NCBI GenBank assembly: GCA_949825045.1
Contig: OX463806.1
Location: 45,594,208 to 45,658,207 of the forward strand
Length of the DNA stretch: 64,000 nt
Source of the DNA: Argyresthia goedartella
Lineage: Eukaryota; Arthropoda; Insecta; Lepidoptera; Argyresthiidae
Direction: 5' to 3'
Part shown: in pieces, positions 12,301 through 27,300 of the stretch
Layout of the letters: every line of letters starts with the position of its first letter
Position numbering within the stretch: the first letter of the stretch is position 1
Notes under the pieces: generated by a model
Databases searched by the model: none
What the model was told of the DNA's origin: nothing
What the model saw: the letters and a program-made list of their open reading frames with translations, nothing else
Translations under genes and position numbers: made by a program

Positions 12301-15300
12301 CGTCCGCCGTCACCGAGTGGAACAGGTAGTCGCGGAACAGCTTCAGCATGTAGCGGTCGCCGGTCTCCGACCAGGAAGCGTCCATGTTCAGGCTGCAAGA
12401 AAACGAACAACACATAGCAATTTTACCTGAAAGTAAATTTTTATTACCTGGCTTCAAGCCTATATAAATTGAGTAGCATACGTGAGTTCCTTTCCGATGC
12501 GACGAATATAGCCCCAGGCAGCTCACTTCCTGTTTAAAACTCCTAAAATATATGCCATATCCGTTTTGAACGACTGCAAAATTGCGCGCGTAAAGTTTTA
12601 TAATTTGCGGCGAGCGATGCCAGCGTCAATGCGCGCCCTCAATTTTCTGGTCATTGGCAACTACAAAGTGCTCATCGTGTCTAGGAATGTGGCACAATCA
12701 ATCATGCGATGCACAGTAATGAGCACAGCAGGCAGCACTTAACTAGGCTTGAAGCCAGGTAAGTATGTATAATAACAATTTTATTTTATTATACCTTAAA
12801 CTACCTGGATTTACTGCTACTATAAATATAGTAGTGTTTGATACGGCTGCTGCTGCTGCGGTCGCCAGCATCCCCGACACAAAAGCGGTAGCGCAGCCAT
12901 TCACAGTCTTCGTAACCGTAGTGGACTTTTGCTAGTGCTACTTACTCTTACTCTTAAATTGTACGTGCTGTGAACTTTGTAACAATAAATACAAAATAAA
13001 ACAAGATAAAGTGAATCTGTGTCCTAATGGCGTGTCGCAAGGTGAGGAGTTTACTTACTCCGGGCGCTCGTTGACGACGCCTAGCTTGACGAGGATGCGC
13101 AGGAGTCGTCCGTTGTCGATCTCGCGCGCGAGTTGGTCCTCGAACACATCGGCACGACGCTCTAGGGCCTCCACCTGAGGAGCGCCAAGTTGACATCAGC
13201 ATACACATCAGCGGAGGGATAGAAGTTCGCTAGTGCCTTGATCTGGAGACGACTGCACACACATTTTTAAAGAAAGAGATTAATACAAGACTGTCCTGTC
13301 TTGCTTAGGTTTGCTGGAAAATAATAATAATACCTTGGACACTATTTACACACATTCGTCTAGCCCCAAACTTGGATTCCCTGTATCTTCGGTACTAGAC
13401 AACGATACACATACTTATATAGATAAATATTATACTTAGATGGATAAACAACCATGACTAGGGTACAAACATCGGTTCTCATCAAACAAATATTTGCCCC
13501 CACCGGGACTCGAACCCGGGACCCTTGGCTTCGTAGGCAGGGTCACTGCCGACTCGACCATTCGGTTCATCAAAAAAAAATTCCTTTTAGAGGTAAGCTC
13601 GCCTTTAGGCGTAAGTGTTCGTGCATTTTTATACATTATTTACCGTGAAATAAATTATATTGAAATATAAATACTCGATGACGGATTCGCTTGTTTAAAA
13701 CATTTATACGCTCACTCGCCTGCCACAGAGAATGCAGCCTCGAACGAATCCCGGTACCGAAAGCCGACAATGTAACAATAATCTCGTTATACTAACGTTC
13801 ATGGAAAAGGAAGGGGAATTCCTAACTCCCCAACGGCATGGGGCTAGCTAGATTCCTGCCACGCAATATTGAGTAGTGAATCAATGGGTAAAAGTGTGCG
13901 CAACCGCGCCGCCATCATTTTATAAGGTATGTTTCATTCGTTGTGTTACCTGCGTATAGAAGCGGGCTCCGATCATGGGCATGAGATCAGTGACGGACCG
14001 GCGCGCTGGCGACGTCGACAATAAGTAACTAGAACATTACAGCATTGTAAGTACGCAGCTGGATCACGAGTTGGAGCCGCAGGGCATAAAGCGAGCTTTC
14101 ACTAAACTCAGGTCAACTTTAACATTCCATGGAAGTATGAAATGTTACGGTTCCCGCTTTATGCCTTCCGGCCCTCAACGACATGTCATTAAATCCATTC
14201 CGTTAGCAAACTAATAGTTTTAACATCATGATTCCGGCCGACATATATCCATTGGCCATTTTCCTTATATTTGTGCATTTTCTAGCGCACGCTATGTCTT
14301 GGCCAAGAACTATGGCTTGGTGATAGTTTAGTGATAGTTTACGTATAGAACCAGTACAATAGGCATACAGTATCAGGTTCTTGAGGTCCGCGGAGTAGGT
14401 CCTGGCGACCAGCTCCATGGAGGCTGGCAGGCTCTCGCAGTGGGCAGTGCGGCAGGCCAGCGCCAGGGCCAGCCGGCCCAGCGCGTTCAGGTCGTCTTGT
14501 TGGGCCTGGGAGATGAACGGTGACAGATCGAGGCAATGATGGAGACGGAGACAGAGAGCATAGTTACGACGCGAGAGAGCGAGACAGTGTACCTACGTAA
14601 CAACGCTCGCTTTCTGCCGCTGATTTCGACATGTCTCCTGCAGTTGCGGTCGGCTTCGAACTGGTAGTTTTACGGCTCACTACTTCGAACGCGAGATAAC
14701 ACAGTTTTCTGAATAATTTTGATAGTTCCATTCCGGAGATGTCAAAGATATTCAGAGAATAATGTTAGCTAGCGTTCGAAATACTGTTTTACTAATTAAG
14801 TCGTGAGGCTCTTGAGCGGCTTCTGGATCAGTCAGTATATTTTTAGTATTTTCATTTAAAAACTCTCACTGTGGGCCCTCTGAGGTCTTAGAACGGAAAT
14901 CAATATTCCCACAGATGGAAACATCTAGATTTTCCACACTTTACACTTGGGGATATTCCAGTAAAGCTTTGGTTTCCTCTAAAAGCGGTGGCGACATTTA
15001 GCGGACGCTATATGGTGCCCGTAAAAAGGCATCCGTAGACACGTGGAATGTCGAGACTAGACTAGACTTCACCGACATTGAAAAAAAAAAAACCGGTCAA
15101 GTGCGAGTCTAAATCGCGCACGAAGGGTTCCGTACCACCGTTCAATGGAAGCGATGGTGTGGAGTGAATAGTTTGGATTTTACACAGCAAAATATTGTTT
15201 ACAAAGTTATTGGTGCGGTTACTTTCACACTCCATGTACCTAACCAGGTGCATCCATAAGTTTGTATGTGGTATTGTTGTATGGGAGCCCCCTTAAATAT

Positions 15301-18300
15301 TTATTTTATCCTGTTTTTTAGTATTTGTTGTTATAGCGGCAACAGAAATATATAATCTGTGAAAATTTCAACTCTCTAGCTAGCTAGGTTCTTGAGATAC
15401 AGCCTGGTGACAGACGGACGGACGGACGGACGGACAGCGAAGTCTTAGTAATAGGGTTCCGTTCTTACCCGTTGGGTACGGAACCCTAAAAACGATACCC
15501 CTCCGCGCCATTTCGTTTACATCGACAACGTTCTATTTCTAGTGACGTCATTCGACACTATATTAGGTTGCGACCGCTAAATGTCGCTGCCGCTTTGGGA
15601 GGAAACCAGAGCTCAAGCTCAGTGGATTGCTACTTTGAGCGCAGAAAGATAAACATAAACTTTTATACACAGGCACATAATTGGTTCTGGATAATCTGTG
15701 TGGTGGAAACATGATACAGCGACGTCATATACATGTTTATATTCAAGACCTAGACCTTTTTTCTGTCTCCCCATCCGGGATTCGAGCCCAGGACCTCTCG
15801 CTAGGGAGGCAGTGCTTCGAACCGCAACGCCGCAGAGGTCCCCAGACAGAAAGTGAGTTAGCTGTGATCTCGGCTCAACTTTGACATACAATAGATAGGA
15901 CAAACATATTCCTAGTGTCGTATCCATAGTCTTGTGTATTTCGGCAGTTGAAATATATTTCATTGTTGTAGAGGCTATAAAGTGAGTAATAGATGAACGA
16001 GTGAGCTTGAAAATAGTCCATCTATTGCACTTTTGGCCGAGACATTACATAGTGATTTTCACTTACTAACCTCATAACAGGCCATCTTTCGCCACATTTC
16101 CGAGCAGCGGAGTCAAATTGTGTTTTTCAGCTGTAAAGGGGCCGCAAAACAATGAATAATTAACCAGGACAAAAAAAAACATTTCTGGCCTGCAGCAAAA
16201 ACATTGTTGGCTTGTTTGTTATGGTTCTTACACATGCCAACAGATTGGCACTTCGCTCAGATGAACGAACCTATTTGGCAGTACATGCCATGTCGGTAAA
16301 GGCTTGCGTCATGCTGTCGCGTCGGTAAAAAAGCGCATGACTGTGCTGTCAATTGCGGAAGATGGCGGAGTTAAAACACAATGTATCCAAAAATATTTTT
16401 TCTAGACTCATCTCTTAGAAGACCTCGTCTGCGGCTCGGATAAGTAAGGTTGTGCTTACTCGACCTTCTATTGCTCACTTTACAGCCTCTACAACAATGT
16501 ACTATTCTATTCTATATTTCCCACAGATATTTCGCTAACTTGCTTTCTACCTGTCGGGCCCAAAGCGTACAATCCCGAACGTTGAAGCTAGAGCTAGAGC
16601 TCACCTGCGCGACGTCGCTAGTGTGGTGTTGCAGCGAGTCGACGGCGCCGCACCACGCGATGCGCACGCGACACCCCGACATCACCACCTTCGTCGGCTC
16701 CAGCGACCTAAGCACACACAGTCCCATGATGATGATGATGAATGATATGGCTGACCGATTTTTGTCACGGCGACCGCTTCAACTATTTTGCACTCATGGG
16801 CTCGCATGTGGCTTTTGAGCGTCTTCTTTGTGAGAGTATCTTTGGCCGAGAATATCAAGTAAACGAGATTACTAGACGGATTCAGTTGGGCTGAGCCGTA
16901 TTTGGGAAATTCAACGACGACGTTAATCGAAGATTCCGCAAATCCAAAAAACAAGGGTTTTACAACCAATGTGTCCTGTCCACGATTTGCCGATTACCCC
17001 ATCGTGCCAAAACATGGACGCTAACAAAGGCAATTATGCAGAAAATTTAATTCGCACAAAGGGCTATGGAGTGTTCAAAGCTATGCATCAAGCTTCAAGA
17101 TCGTATTCGCAATACGGAGATAAGACTTGGTACTAAGGTCGTTGATGTCGGCAAGCGTATCACGAGACTGAAGTGGGGGTGGGCAGGACACTTGGCAAGG
17201 AAGGATGACGGAAGGTGAACCAAGGCGGTTACAGAGTGGCTACCCAGAACAACAAGGTGTCCAGTGGGCAGATCACCGGCCAGGTCGACACCTCCAGGCC
17301 AGAGGACGACATCCTCGCCACAGCTGGCAGGCAGTGGCTGCGGGAGGATCACGACTGGAGTAGATGGCGTGGTAAAGAGGATGGCCTGTACCCATCGGTG
17401 GGTGAATGTAGGCTGATTTGATTGATTGAAAATTTTAAGGTAACATCTTAAAATGGATTTAACAACTTAATTACGTTATGTATGATGAATACAGGCAACC
17501 AGAAAATCAAAATACTTTGACCAATGTCATGTAAGTGTCGTTCGTGGCATCTGATGCAAGGCTACCTCCGGTGCAGTGGTACGAAACTTAAAGGAAACCT
17601 TCATGTTTGAGTCTGATTACTGATTCGTACTTGACCGATTTATTTGAATTGTCCAGCCACTGATTTACTTCACCTTTTTATGTAAATATTGTAATGTGAC
17701 GTTATATTACCTAGTTTGTCAATAAGTTCTGTCACTGGCAACATTTTACGGGCGGTATCATTTTGATAGAACGCCAGCAATCATCAAAGCAGTCAAGACA
17801 CGCATGTTAGTAAATCAGCCCGAAAACAGAAAGTGATGGCTTTACTTCCTTGCTCGTCCAACGTCTTTCGAAAGAATGTAAAACCCGTGTTAAACTTGTT
17901 TACCGGACGGTTGAGTGGAGGCTTAAGCAGAAACATTTTATAAAGACATGTAATCAGTAGCTCAGACTGGGAGTGTCCAGAAAAAAATATGGTCATATTC
18001 TCAATGGGTCGGTCTCTAACGGTCTTGAACACAATATGACTACATGTGATGTTTGACTAGAACCTAAAGTTAATATAACTTTATGGGTCTAGAACTTAAA
18101 TCTACCAAAGCATAAATTGACTAGAGCTGAAACAACCTACAATAGATTTTGCCTACAGTTGTCTTTTGTTTTCGAATGTACAGTCGGTACAAAATGATCA
18201 TACAAGGTAACATAAGCAAAATTTAATTTTTTGAGCAAATCAAAATTTACAGACACTTCTGGTGAACATACAACATACCTAACCTAATAATAATGTAACA

Positions 18301-21300
18301 TAACATGTGGCGCTTGGCCGTTTTTTACTTCAACATTCGCTTAATGTCCATAATAGCTTTCAAGAAATCCAATGTAGTGATTTCTTCAGTATTTAAATTA
18401 TTCAACTCAGCGCCATGACGCCAGCCTAGACGGCGATGCCACGCTTCTAGCATATTCGTAGTCCTGTGCCTTTCCTTGCAACAGGATATCAATGATATAT
18501 TCTTTAGCCATTGCTTTTGGAAATAAGTAACAAAGGCATTCATTTCTTCGCTTTTAGGTCCGTGCTCAACTATTTTCTCCCAGCCTTGATGGATAAGGTT
18601 AGCTGGTAAGAAAGGCAAGTTGAGGGTTAGTGCTATTATGCCCTTCCCCTCTTGTGTTGCAGTCAACCCTTTTTTTTCTGCACTGTCACACACCGCCTTA
18701 CAGAAATGGAAATAGCATCCTGAAACGTTTCCATGTGGGTAAACCGTTTTAAAGGCCATTTTCATCAATTATCTGGGCCAATTCGTAGTCGCACTTGTAA
18801 GTCTTGATATTTACCTTCAGAACATCTCTCACGATTGTAAAGAAAGCAGTATACGTGCTTGTGCTCTTATTTGGCAATAACGCATAAATTGCTGGTCTTA
18901 CATTGCTTGAATAATTACAACTGTTAAGATCCACATGTAAAGTAAACAGTTGACAAAAGGGCTGCGGCACCACCTTAAGTTAAATGTCCCGTCCCCAAAT
19001 ACCATTTTATTTTCTTTGGCGTTTAACTGCATTACTTTTTGTGAGGATCTTTGGCAAAATATCAACATTTTGTTGTCGGAATCTATTTCATACTCGCTTA
19101 CGAGAAAATTTTTAGCAATCATTTCCGGTAACATGACATCAATGCATTTTGAAAATTCAGTTTTCACCACATCCAAGTACTTCAATCGCGTTCTACGTAG
19201 ATTTTCTCGCACTGTTTCAAATTGTTGAAATTGCACTTGACAAGTAGGGTTACCTTCAATAAATTCCGTCATGGCTTTTTCATAATTTTTTTTCAGGGAA
19301 GACATGTTTTGACATACCAGAGTTTTAGCATTTTCGAGGACATATTATCTATACATTTCGTCAATGTTCTGCTCGCACGCATGTATAGATGGTCTCTTGC
19401 GGGATATTACTTCATCATTTTCGTTAATGGTAACAGATGCACTGCACTCATTTCGCTTCGAGCATCTCCAAAATGTGTTGCCGGTTTTATTTGTAGATAC
19501 AAAATTGTACCGGAACCCATCGCGCCAAAAAATTGTTCTGTTACTTAGAAATATCTTATTTATATCCATTTTCCAAATAACCGAAATTGTCGTGAAACGG
19601 CCACACAAACTGTTTGACGTAAATCATATACTCTTTGTGTTTGACATACAGCGTATAAGTGGCCTATATACTATATACTATAGAGGCCGTATGTTCCTAC
19701 TATCAAAAGAGGTTTTATTATTATATATTGTGCAATGTTTGAATCTCAATTTTATTATTAATTATTTAAATTACATACAGGATGAGTTCGGGACCAAGGT
19801 TTTCCAGTCATTTAGTTCAAAAACGTATACTTAATAGAAACATTATCTTCTATACCTGACTGTCCAGGCAGTTTGTGTTTATGTCACTATGCAATGTGGA
19901 CAAAATACACACTAGTCAATTTGTCTTTTGGTAGATTTAAGTTCTAGACCCAAAAAGTTATAGTATCTTTAGGTTCTAGTCAAACATCACATGTAGTCAT
20001 ATTGTGTTCAAGACCGTTAGAGACCGACCCTTCTCAATGAGCACTCAAAAGCGGCATGAAAGAAACAAGCTACGTGATATGATGTTTTTTGTTAAAGTAC
20101 TTTGATATCAAAGAAAAGTACAACAAACAAAATGACAAGTCCGAGGGAAACTGGTAACACCATGCCTAGTGTACAAAGTGGTCATCATCCATACTCGATT
20201 TTGTAATATTTTGAGAAAAATGTCTCTAAACCAGTGGCAAAGCATAACAAATCACTGTCCAGATCGACCTCAGACGTTGTTTCGAAGGCAGTATTGGGTG
20301 TTCCAGCAGCACACCAAAACCCTGCTGCCAGCGCCATCAAATATAATTTATAAGACATGGGGATTGACACTCCTATAGCCCAGCTCTTTGGATTAAATGT
20401 ATGGTGAATTGTGGAGGAAAACTCTGAACTTAACCTGATAAAAATTTGCAGAGCCCGAAATCATCACTGACATATGGATTTTCTGAAATTGATATGAAAA
20501 TGGTCCGTGCAATGACTAAAGCCTTGTATCAAAACTTTCGGTGGTAATTTAAATTAAATTATACCAATAAAATCTTGTTATGCTGTCGCAAAAAAGAAAT
20601 TAATTTTTAAAAATACATTTAGTAGTTTTAATTGTAAGACGTAGTAAACTTATTTTTTAACCAATTAGGTGCATTTGAAGTCAAATGTTAGTATTTTTTA
20701 CACAAAATCATATAACCGACATAAAATATAACTGGAAATGTATTTAGATTTATTAGCCTACCCAGTCCAATAGCCAATTATGGTGAAGGTGGGGTGGGAC
20801 GCTTCGCTTTCTAGACGAATGTCGCTCTGACGACGTTACCTGCAAGCCAACCCAGCCGTGTGTATGGCTCTCAACGCCGCCGTCAGTTGCACCAACAGAC
20901 TCCACAGCACCGCCTCGGGCAGGAGCGCTCCGCACGCCACCGCACGGAGCATCGCGTTTTTCTGGAAATATCGGGACAACTTCATTATCAGGAAACAGAT
21001 AACTATAAAAATAAAAATACACCCCCGACACGACACATTATTGAAACCTTTCGGCAAAAATTTGGTACACTTGTCAGGAGTCAAGTGTACCAAATTTTTG
21101 CCGTATAAATAGGAATTTAAGCTGATAACTTTCATACCACTGAGCTGATTTTAATTAAATATATCTAAGAACCATCGCTGTAAAGTATTTTATCAATTAC
21201 AAAAAACTGCATTAATATCCGTCCCCTCCATCAACTCGCACTGAGCCAGCGTATGTCTCAATCAGTATGACACAATCTTACTGGTATCGGGGTAAGGGCC

Positions 21301-24300
21301 CGTGCCCCTCGGTGAGGACATAAATGGGCTACATTTATTATTATGCATAAAACGTGCAACTGATTTTTCTGTAAAAAAAAACCTTGAATTGTCTCCTGAG
21401 TAACTTTTGCGGTAACTCCATAGACAAAGAACGATAACTCCGAAGACATGTTTCTATCGGGTTTTTATACAGGTTAAATAGTTCTTTCAATTATTGAAAC
21501 AAGTGAGTCTCATCGCCAAGCAAAGCAAAACGAAATCATACCACAAATAAAAGAGTCGCGAGGCCGTAGGCCAAGCCATGTGTTCAAAAATCATAACACA
21601 TCTAAGAATAGTACGACACCAAGTGGCGAGTCAACTGTCACATACAGGCCAGCACTTGCTAGAAAATGCGAGGCCGAAGGCCGAGCCAAGCAAAACCTAC
21701 CATATAATGGCACAATGCGATGCTGAAGGCCAAATCGTATGTGACAAAAAAACCGGCCAAGTGCGTGTCGGACTTCACACATTTAGTGTTCCTAACCAAA
21801 TATAGAACCCAAGCCAAAAAATGAGGGAAATTCAAAGAAAAATTCAGATTTATCAATATATTGGTATTTTTTAGCAAAATATATGTAATGATAAACATTA
21901 TTACCAACTTTTAGGGCCATATGTCGATGGGAAGTATAAAATTTCTACAGTACTTTTTTTAAACAGATTTTGGTGGCATCTCATTCCTTTTTTGGAATAA
22001 TTTTTAAAAACAAAATATACAGTATTCATCTACTCAACGAGCTCTAAATAACGATACCTCACTCGATGGAGTTAGTTTTTTTTTTCTCGTCCAGCTTTAG
22101 CTGTATGGGTGTGAACTTGTATGGCTTTGGGTTAGCAAGATGTTTATACTGTGAAAATTTGAAGGCTGTAGCGTTTGGCTGTTGTCTGTCACAATGGTTT
22201 TGACCTTTGTGACAGACGACAGGCCGACGGACGGACACGGCTTCGTTTGGACCATTCGAGTAAGGAATACTAAAAACAGAACTACACGTAGGAAAATGAA
22301 ACGAAAAAATGCCATATATAACATGGGCGCGTGTCGTAGTCCATGTCCTTAAAAAACATACTACATCTAAGAATAGTACGACATCAAGAGGCGGGTCAAG
22401 CGTCACGGATACCACATCATTTAATAGAAAAATCGAAGGCCAATCCAACAAGACGAAAACGTACCACAACTAATAGAGGTGCGAATAAATAAGGGCGTCG
22501 GCCGAGCCACGTGCTAAACGTTTATTCTTCGACGATAGTAAGGAACCCTTCGTGTGCGAGTCCGAATCGCACTTAGCCGGTTTTTTATTTAAACTAACAT
22601 TTTATTTATCATCAAAATCAAAATCGAATTTTCTTTCGTCGCTGGTTAATCCGACGTGATAAAATCTTCTATCTCATTCTCTATTCCTATATCATTTGAT
22701 ACTGGGTACTCATTTTCTAGTTTCTGAACATATTTTTGTTTTTTTTCCATTAAATGTCACAATTTACCAGTATTTTTCTAACTAGTTCTCGTACTTCAGA
22801 ATGGATTATTGGATTTTACCTTTTCATAGACGAAGAGGCAGCCGACACCATTTTAAATACCCAAGTACAAGTGCAAGCTTCAACGTGAGCAAGACCGAAA
22901 CCGATAAACAGGCTCGCTGCGGACTTGCGCAACACTACCACAAAGGTGACTCCGCGATTTCCTGTTTCCCCTCTGGCCATCAATCCTGACTTGGATAACT
23001 CTGTATGGAGGAAGGATAGAAAGCAAGTTAGCACTCAGCTCAAGTGAACTTAGACATTTCATAGGATATTTGTCCAACTACGACTAAGTAACTAAGCTCG
23101 CTGTCTCGCTCGCACACTGATGCAACACGTCGTCGGCAGTTGGGGCCGGCTGTCACTTGAATAGGATTCAAGATTCAAAATTCTTTGTTTCCCTTGGGAT
23201 CAAGATTCAAGATTCAAAGTTCTTTATTACTGTAGATTTACCTTTAATATGCTTAGTATACCGGTTTTTTTTGCCTCATCTCTACACAAGACTGTCTTTT
23301 TGGCATCTGGATCGTTCTTCGTTCGGACATCTGGAGCTCTTGTATGTGCCTCTGTCACCCCATGTGTGCCTATTACCTGGTGTGTATAGGGCCTCGGCGC
23401 GTCCGGGTCGTTGCTGAAGGGGTCGTGGAAGGAGGGCCCCTCTTGCTGAGTGGGCCCCGAGGGACCCGTCCCGCCCGAGAGGTATTTGTTCATCAGGGTC
23501 ACGCAGCCTGGGTGGTAGTCGTATACTAGCACCATGGCTGCAACATAAACTTGGGATTTTAGAGTGATTGTACGGGTCGTCTATGTTGGAGAAATCCAAG
23601 TGCGTGTCGGGACAAGGTCAATGTTTTTACCCATAAGGGCTGGCAGAGCCACAATTTAGCACTTGAAAAGTTCCGTACCAATCGAACTGTTCATCATCAG
23701 TGTGTACTATGAACCTCGTTTTACCGTGTGGCTGAAAGGGAAGATAAAAGGGATGGAAAATTGATACATTCAGTTCTTGTGCGGGGTCCATATTCCCTAT
23801 TCAATTTTAACATTATAAAGACCAATCCCTCGTAACAGAAAATTAACTGGCTAACCCAACTGTGCTTTTGCTACCTCGTATAGGAAATTTTACAGGACAG
23901 GGCCGCGTTGTATGGCGTACCCATGATATCCATATACTCACCATTGGGTTCCCTGACGGGCTGTAAAATTACGACAAAAAAAAACCCATCTTCGCTCACA
24001 AGTCTGAAATCAGAAGTAAACGCACCTCAACCGCACCGGATCACAACCGCAGCAACCTCATACGTCCGCTACCGCCTATGGTCTATGGTTACGCCTTTCA
24101 GACTATGGATCTTCAGTTCCCGGCAAACTTATTGAGAATCGACCTAGATTGCGCAAGCAAGATAAACGGCCCTTTTTGGTGGTCAGTGAGAGAGCGTGAG
24201 AGTTCCACTACTACGCCGAACCATGCACAAGAAGTTTGCCGGGATCTGTAAGTAGTTATCTCACACTCCGTCCGTGTGCAAGAAACGTGTAATACGGTAT

Positions 24301-27300
24301 TTGACTTCTAGTCTTCCTTTTTAGGAAATGTCGAAACGGTAATTTCGTTCACGAGTTCTATGAAATACTAGCATACGACGTCACAGTCAAGTGCTGTCTT
24401 TTTAACTCAAAATTGAGTTTATTAAATACATCTGCTGGAAATATACAATTCTGATATCGTCAAACGTTTTTGTTGAAATAAGTTCAGCTTGTCTCAAGAT
24501 TTTCTAGATTTATTGGACCACCTTTTCAAATTCCGTATTTTCGTCGATTTCTCCTCAATCATGCTAGTTGCGAGCGAGTCAACAAAAAGGGCATGTCCAC
24601 TCACAATGATCATTGAAAGCCTTCGTCGTGAAATGCTCGTGCAGCCGCACAATGTTCGGATGGTCGATCTTGCGCCACATGTCCAGGCGCTTCGCGGCGC
24701 CGCCCCCGTGGTTGTGGAAGCGGCGCAGCGCGTAGTGCTCCGCCGACTGTCGGTGCGCCGCGCGGAACGACGTCGCCATGCTGTGCGGCGCGGACGCCTC
24801 GAGGGGCGTTAGGTCGGAGTACATCTCCACGTTCTCGGGGAGGTCTGCAGGGATTTATACTGCGTTTGAATCCTGATAATATCATAAATGTGACAGTTTG
24901 GATCGATGTAATCGTCAGTCTGGGTGCTTGTGCCTCAATCACGCATATACGACTGACCGGATTTGAATAAAATTTAGCACAGAGTTTAGAAATTTAGCAC
25001 TCACTAGCAGATAGTTTTTGAGCCAGATTAACAAAAACGATACTTTATATTCGACTGCACCAGAAGGATGTTTTCGCGGTAAATGATAATTTATAGGTAC
25101 ACGCAGACGAAGCTGTGGGCACTAGATAGTAGATAAATAACATAACTTAGGGTCACGGTTTTTACCCATAAGGGCTGGCAGAGCCACAATTTAGCCCATG
25201 TTTAGCCAGTAGATACGTGGTAACTCAACAACTACTTTGACAACTGTGGAGATTATTCATGCTCTTGTAATGTACCTATAGATTATGAGATGTACCTATA
25301 AAAAATCAAGACGAAGAGAAGTTAGCGAACATTCTTCAAAACATCGATTTTAAATGGATTGTGATAGATGTCCGATTTACTGAATAGAGCCAAGTGCTGA
25401 TAACCTTTTGAGAGTTAAAGCCCTTAGGGCTCCGCACATGAGGCTAAGGGACGACGACGCGACCGCGTTCGGAGTTTGATTTCGTATGGCGGCAACTCGA
25501 GAGCGACGCGTTGGAAAATCGAGTCGCAACCGCCTCGTCGCCGCGTAGTCCTCCCATGTGTGGAGTCCGTCAAGATGTTTAGACTAGGCCTATAAATGGA
25601 GTGTTTGGGTGAGATTTTATTATTTATTAGTCGTTCATTTATTTTTACAAAACTAAGATATTACCTGGGTACTGGCGCATATCAACTTGCAAGAAGACAT
25701 CTTCGTTCTTCTCATAGATCTCAGAACGAATGGTTTCCGGCGTGTAGAAGGAAGAGGCCAGACCTGCAATGTACGATGAACACAACATAATGTCACCCAT
25801 ATAAAATGATGATAACCATTCAACCGCCCCCGAGCATTCTTATTCTATTCATCCCCATACCCAAGATTAGCGCGTTAGGCATAGATCGAGCAACACTCAA
25901 TAAATTCCTTCGTCGTTTACATTCAACATCTTTGATATTAGGTAAGGGCTCTTTTAGTGTCGTGCGGATATCATCAAGCACGCGGGATTGGCGTAACAGC
26001 CGCAAGTGTCCTTATCATACAAGTATTTATTGTAATGCGTGGCAAGGGGGACGCGAGGAGCGATACTGCACCCGTAGCCTGGCAACCCCGCGTAGCCTGG
26101 CAACCCCGCGTAGCCTGGCAGCCCCGCGTAGCCTGGCAACCCCGCGTAGCCTGGCAACCCCGCGTAGCCTGTTGACGCGGGAAAGTGAGGGACCGAGCTA
26201 TGCGCCATATAATCCGCTTTTGCTCACCAAGCCTTGGCAGTCTCGTCCTATTACGTTCTCAAATTGTCGGGATAAATGAGTGCAAGTTTTAAGTACATAA
26301 TACTTGGCGAGCGAAGTGAACCTCTTACTAGGCTACAATCCAACACACCGTGTGGTAAACTTTATGAAGATATATTACACCTTTAGGTTTGCGCTTTGTC
26401 ATAGTGATTTAAGTTCATGTTTATTTCCACGTAATATCGATAATATTCGTGGAAACTAAACATGATCGTAATTATTAGTGTGGACTGGAATTATTGTTGT
26501 AGCGCGAGACTCCATAAGGCAAAAACACCGGTACAATAATTGCAGAGCTTTTACAAGTTCTCAAGAGACATCACCTCGCTCGCCGTATCTGTGGTTAATA
26601 ACAATTCCAAAAAATTAGTTTGGGTTCGGTTCGCTTGCACTTTTTTGATATCCGCAGATTTCGGACTTATCACAAGAGCAAAGTATATTATATGCAGATT
26701 TAAATTTGTTTACATTTATGTTGGAACCGGCCTGTGTTAGGCAGATAACAATAACAATAGCTTTGTCGCTTAACACCTGGAAATAGGCGAGAATTTTTTA
26801 AATACAATAGATTCGCAATGTCGCATAGCGTGTTTTTATAAAGATAGTACAATATGCGCTACATAGATTTGAACTTATGCAAACATGCACAAAGCGTTTT
26901 GTACCTCTTACCGTAGTCATCAGTATTGAGTATCGGCCTCCAGCTGATTTGAAACACGGCTGTCTAGCGATGGCTTAAATTTTATCTATATAAGAAGTCG
27001 AAACTGTCGGCCGCTCATCGGCTGAGCAATGATAACATCCAAAAATAAAATAAAAAGTATATAGTTTATTTGAGCCAAGTTTTATCACAAGTCGTAGGAC
27101 TCCCCTTTTAAGTTAACAAAAACCAGTGTAAGGGGAGACCGCTCCTTACACATTGGAATGACAAATAAAACAATTGTGGACTAGTGGGTGGTAGCATGAA
27201 ATAAATCACTTCATCCACCAATAATAAAGAATAAGTCACTTCATCCACCAATAATAAAGAATAAGTCACTTCATCCACCAATAATAAAGAATAAGTCACT

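Noticed and set aside
26074..26171. CRISPR-like array
   Set aside because: Repeats are directly adjacent with no spacers; it is a minisatellite in eukaryotic DNA. The same holds for 27203-27382.
25806..26279. Open frame with a repeated six-residue peptide
   Set aside because: Generated by the 18-base minisatellite; no similarity and it overlaps a PAN3 intron.
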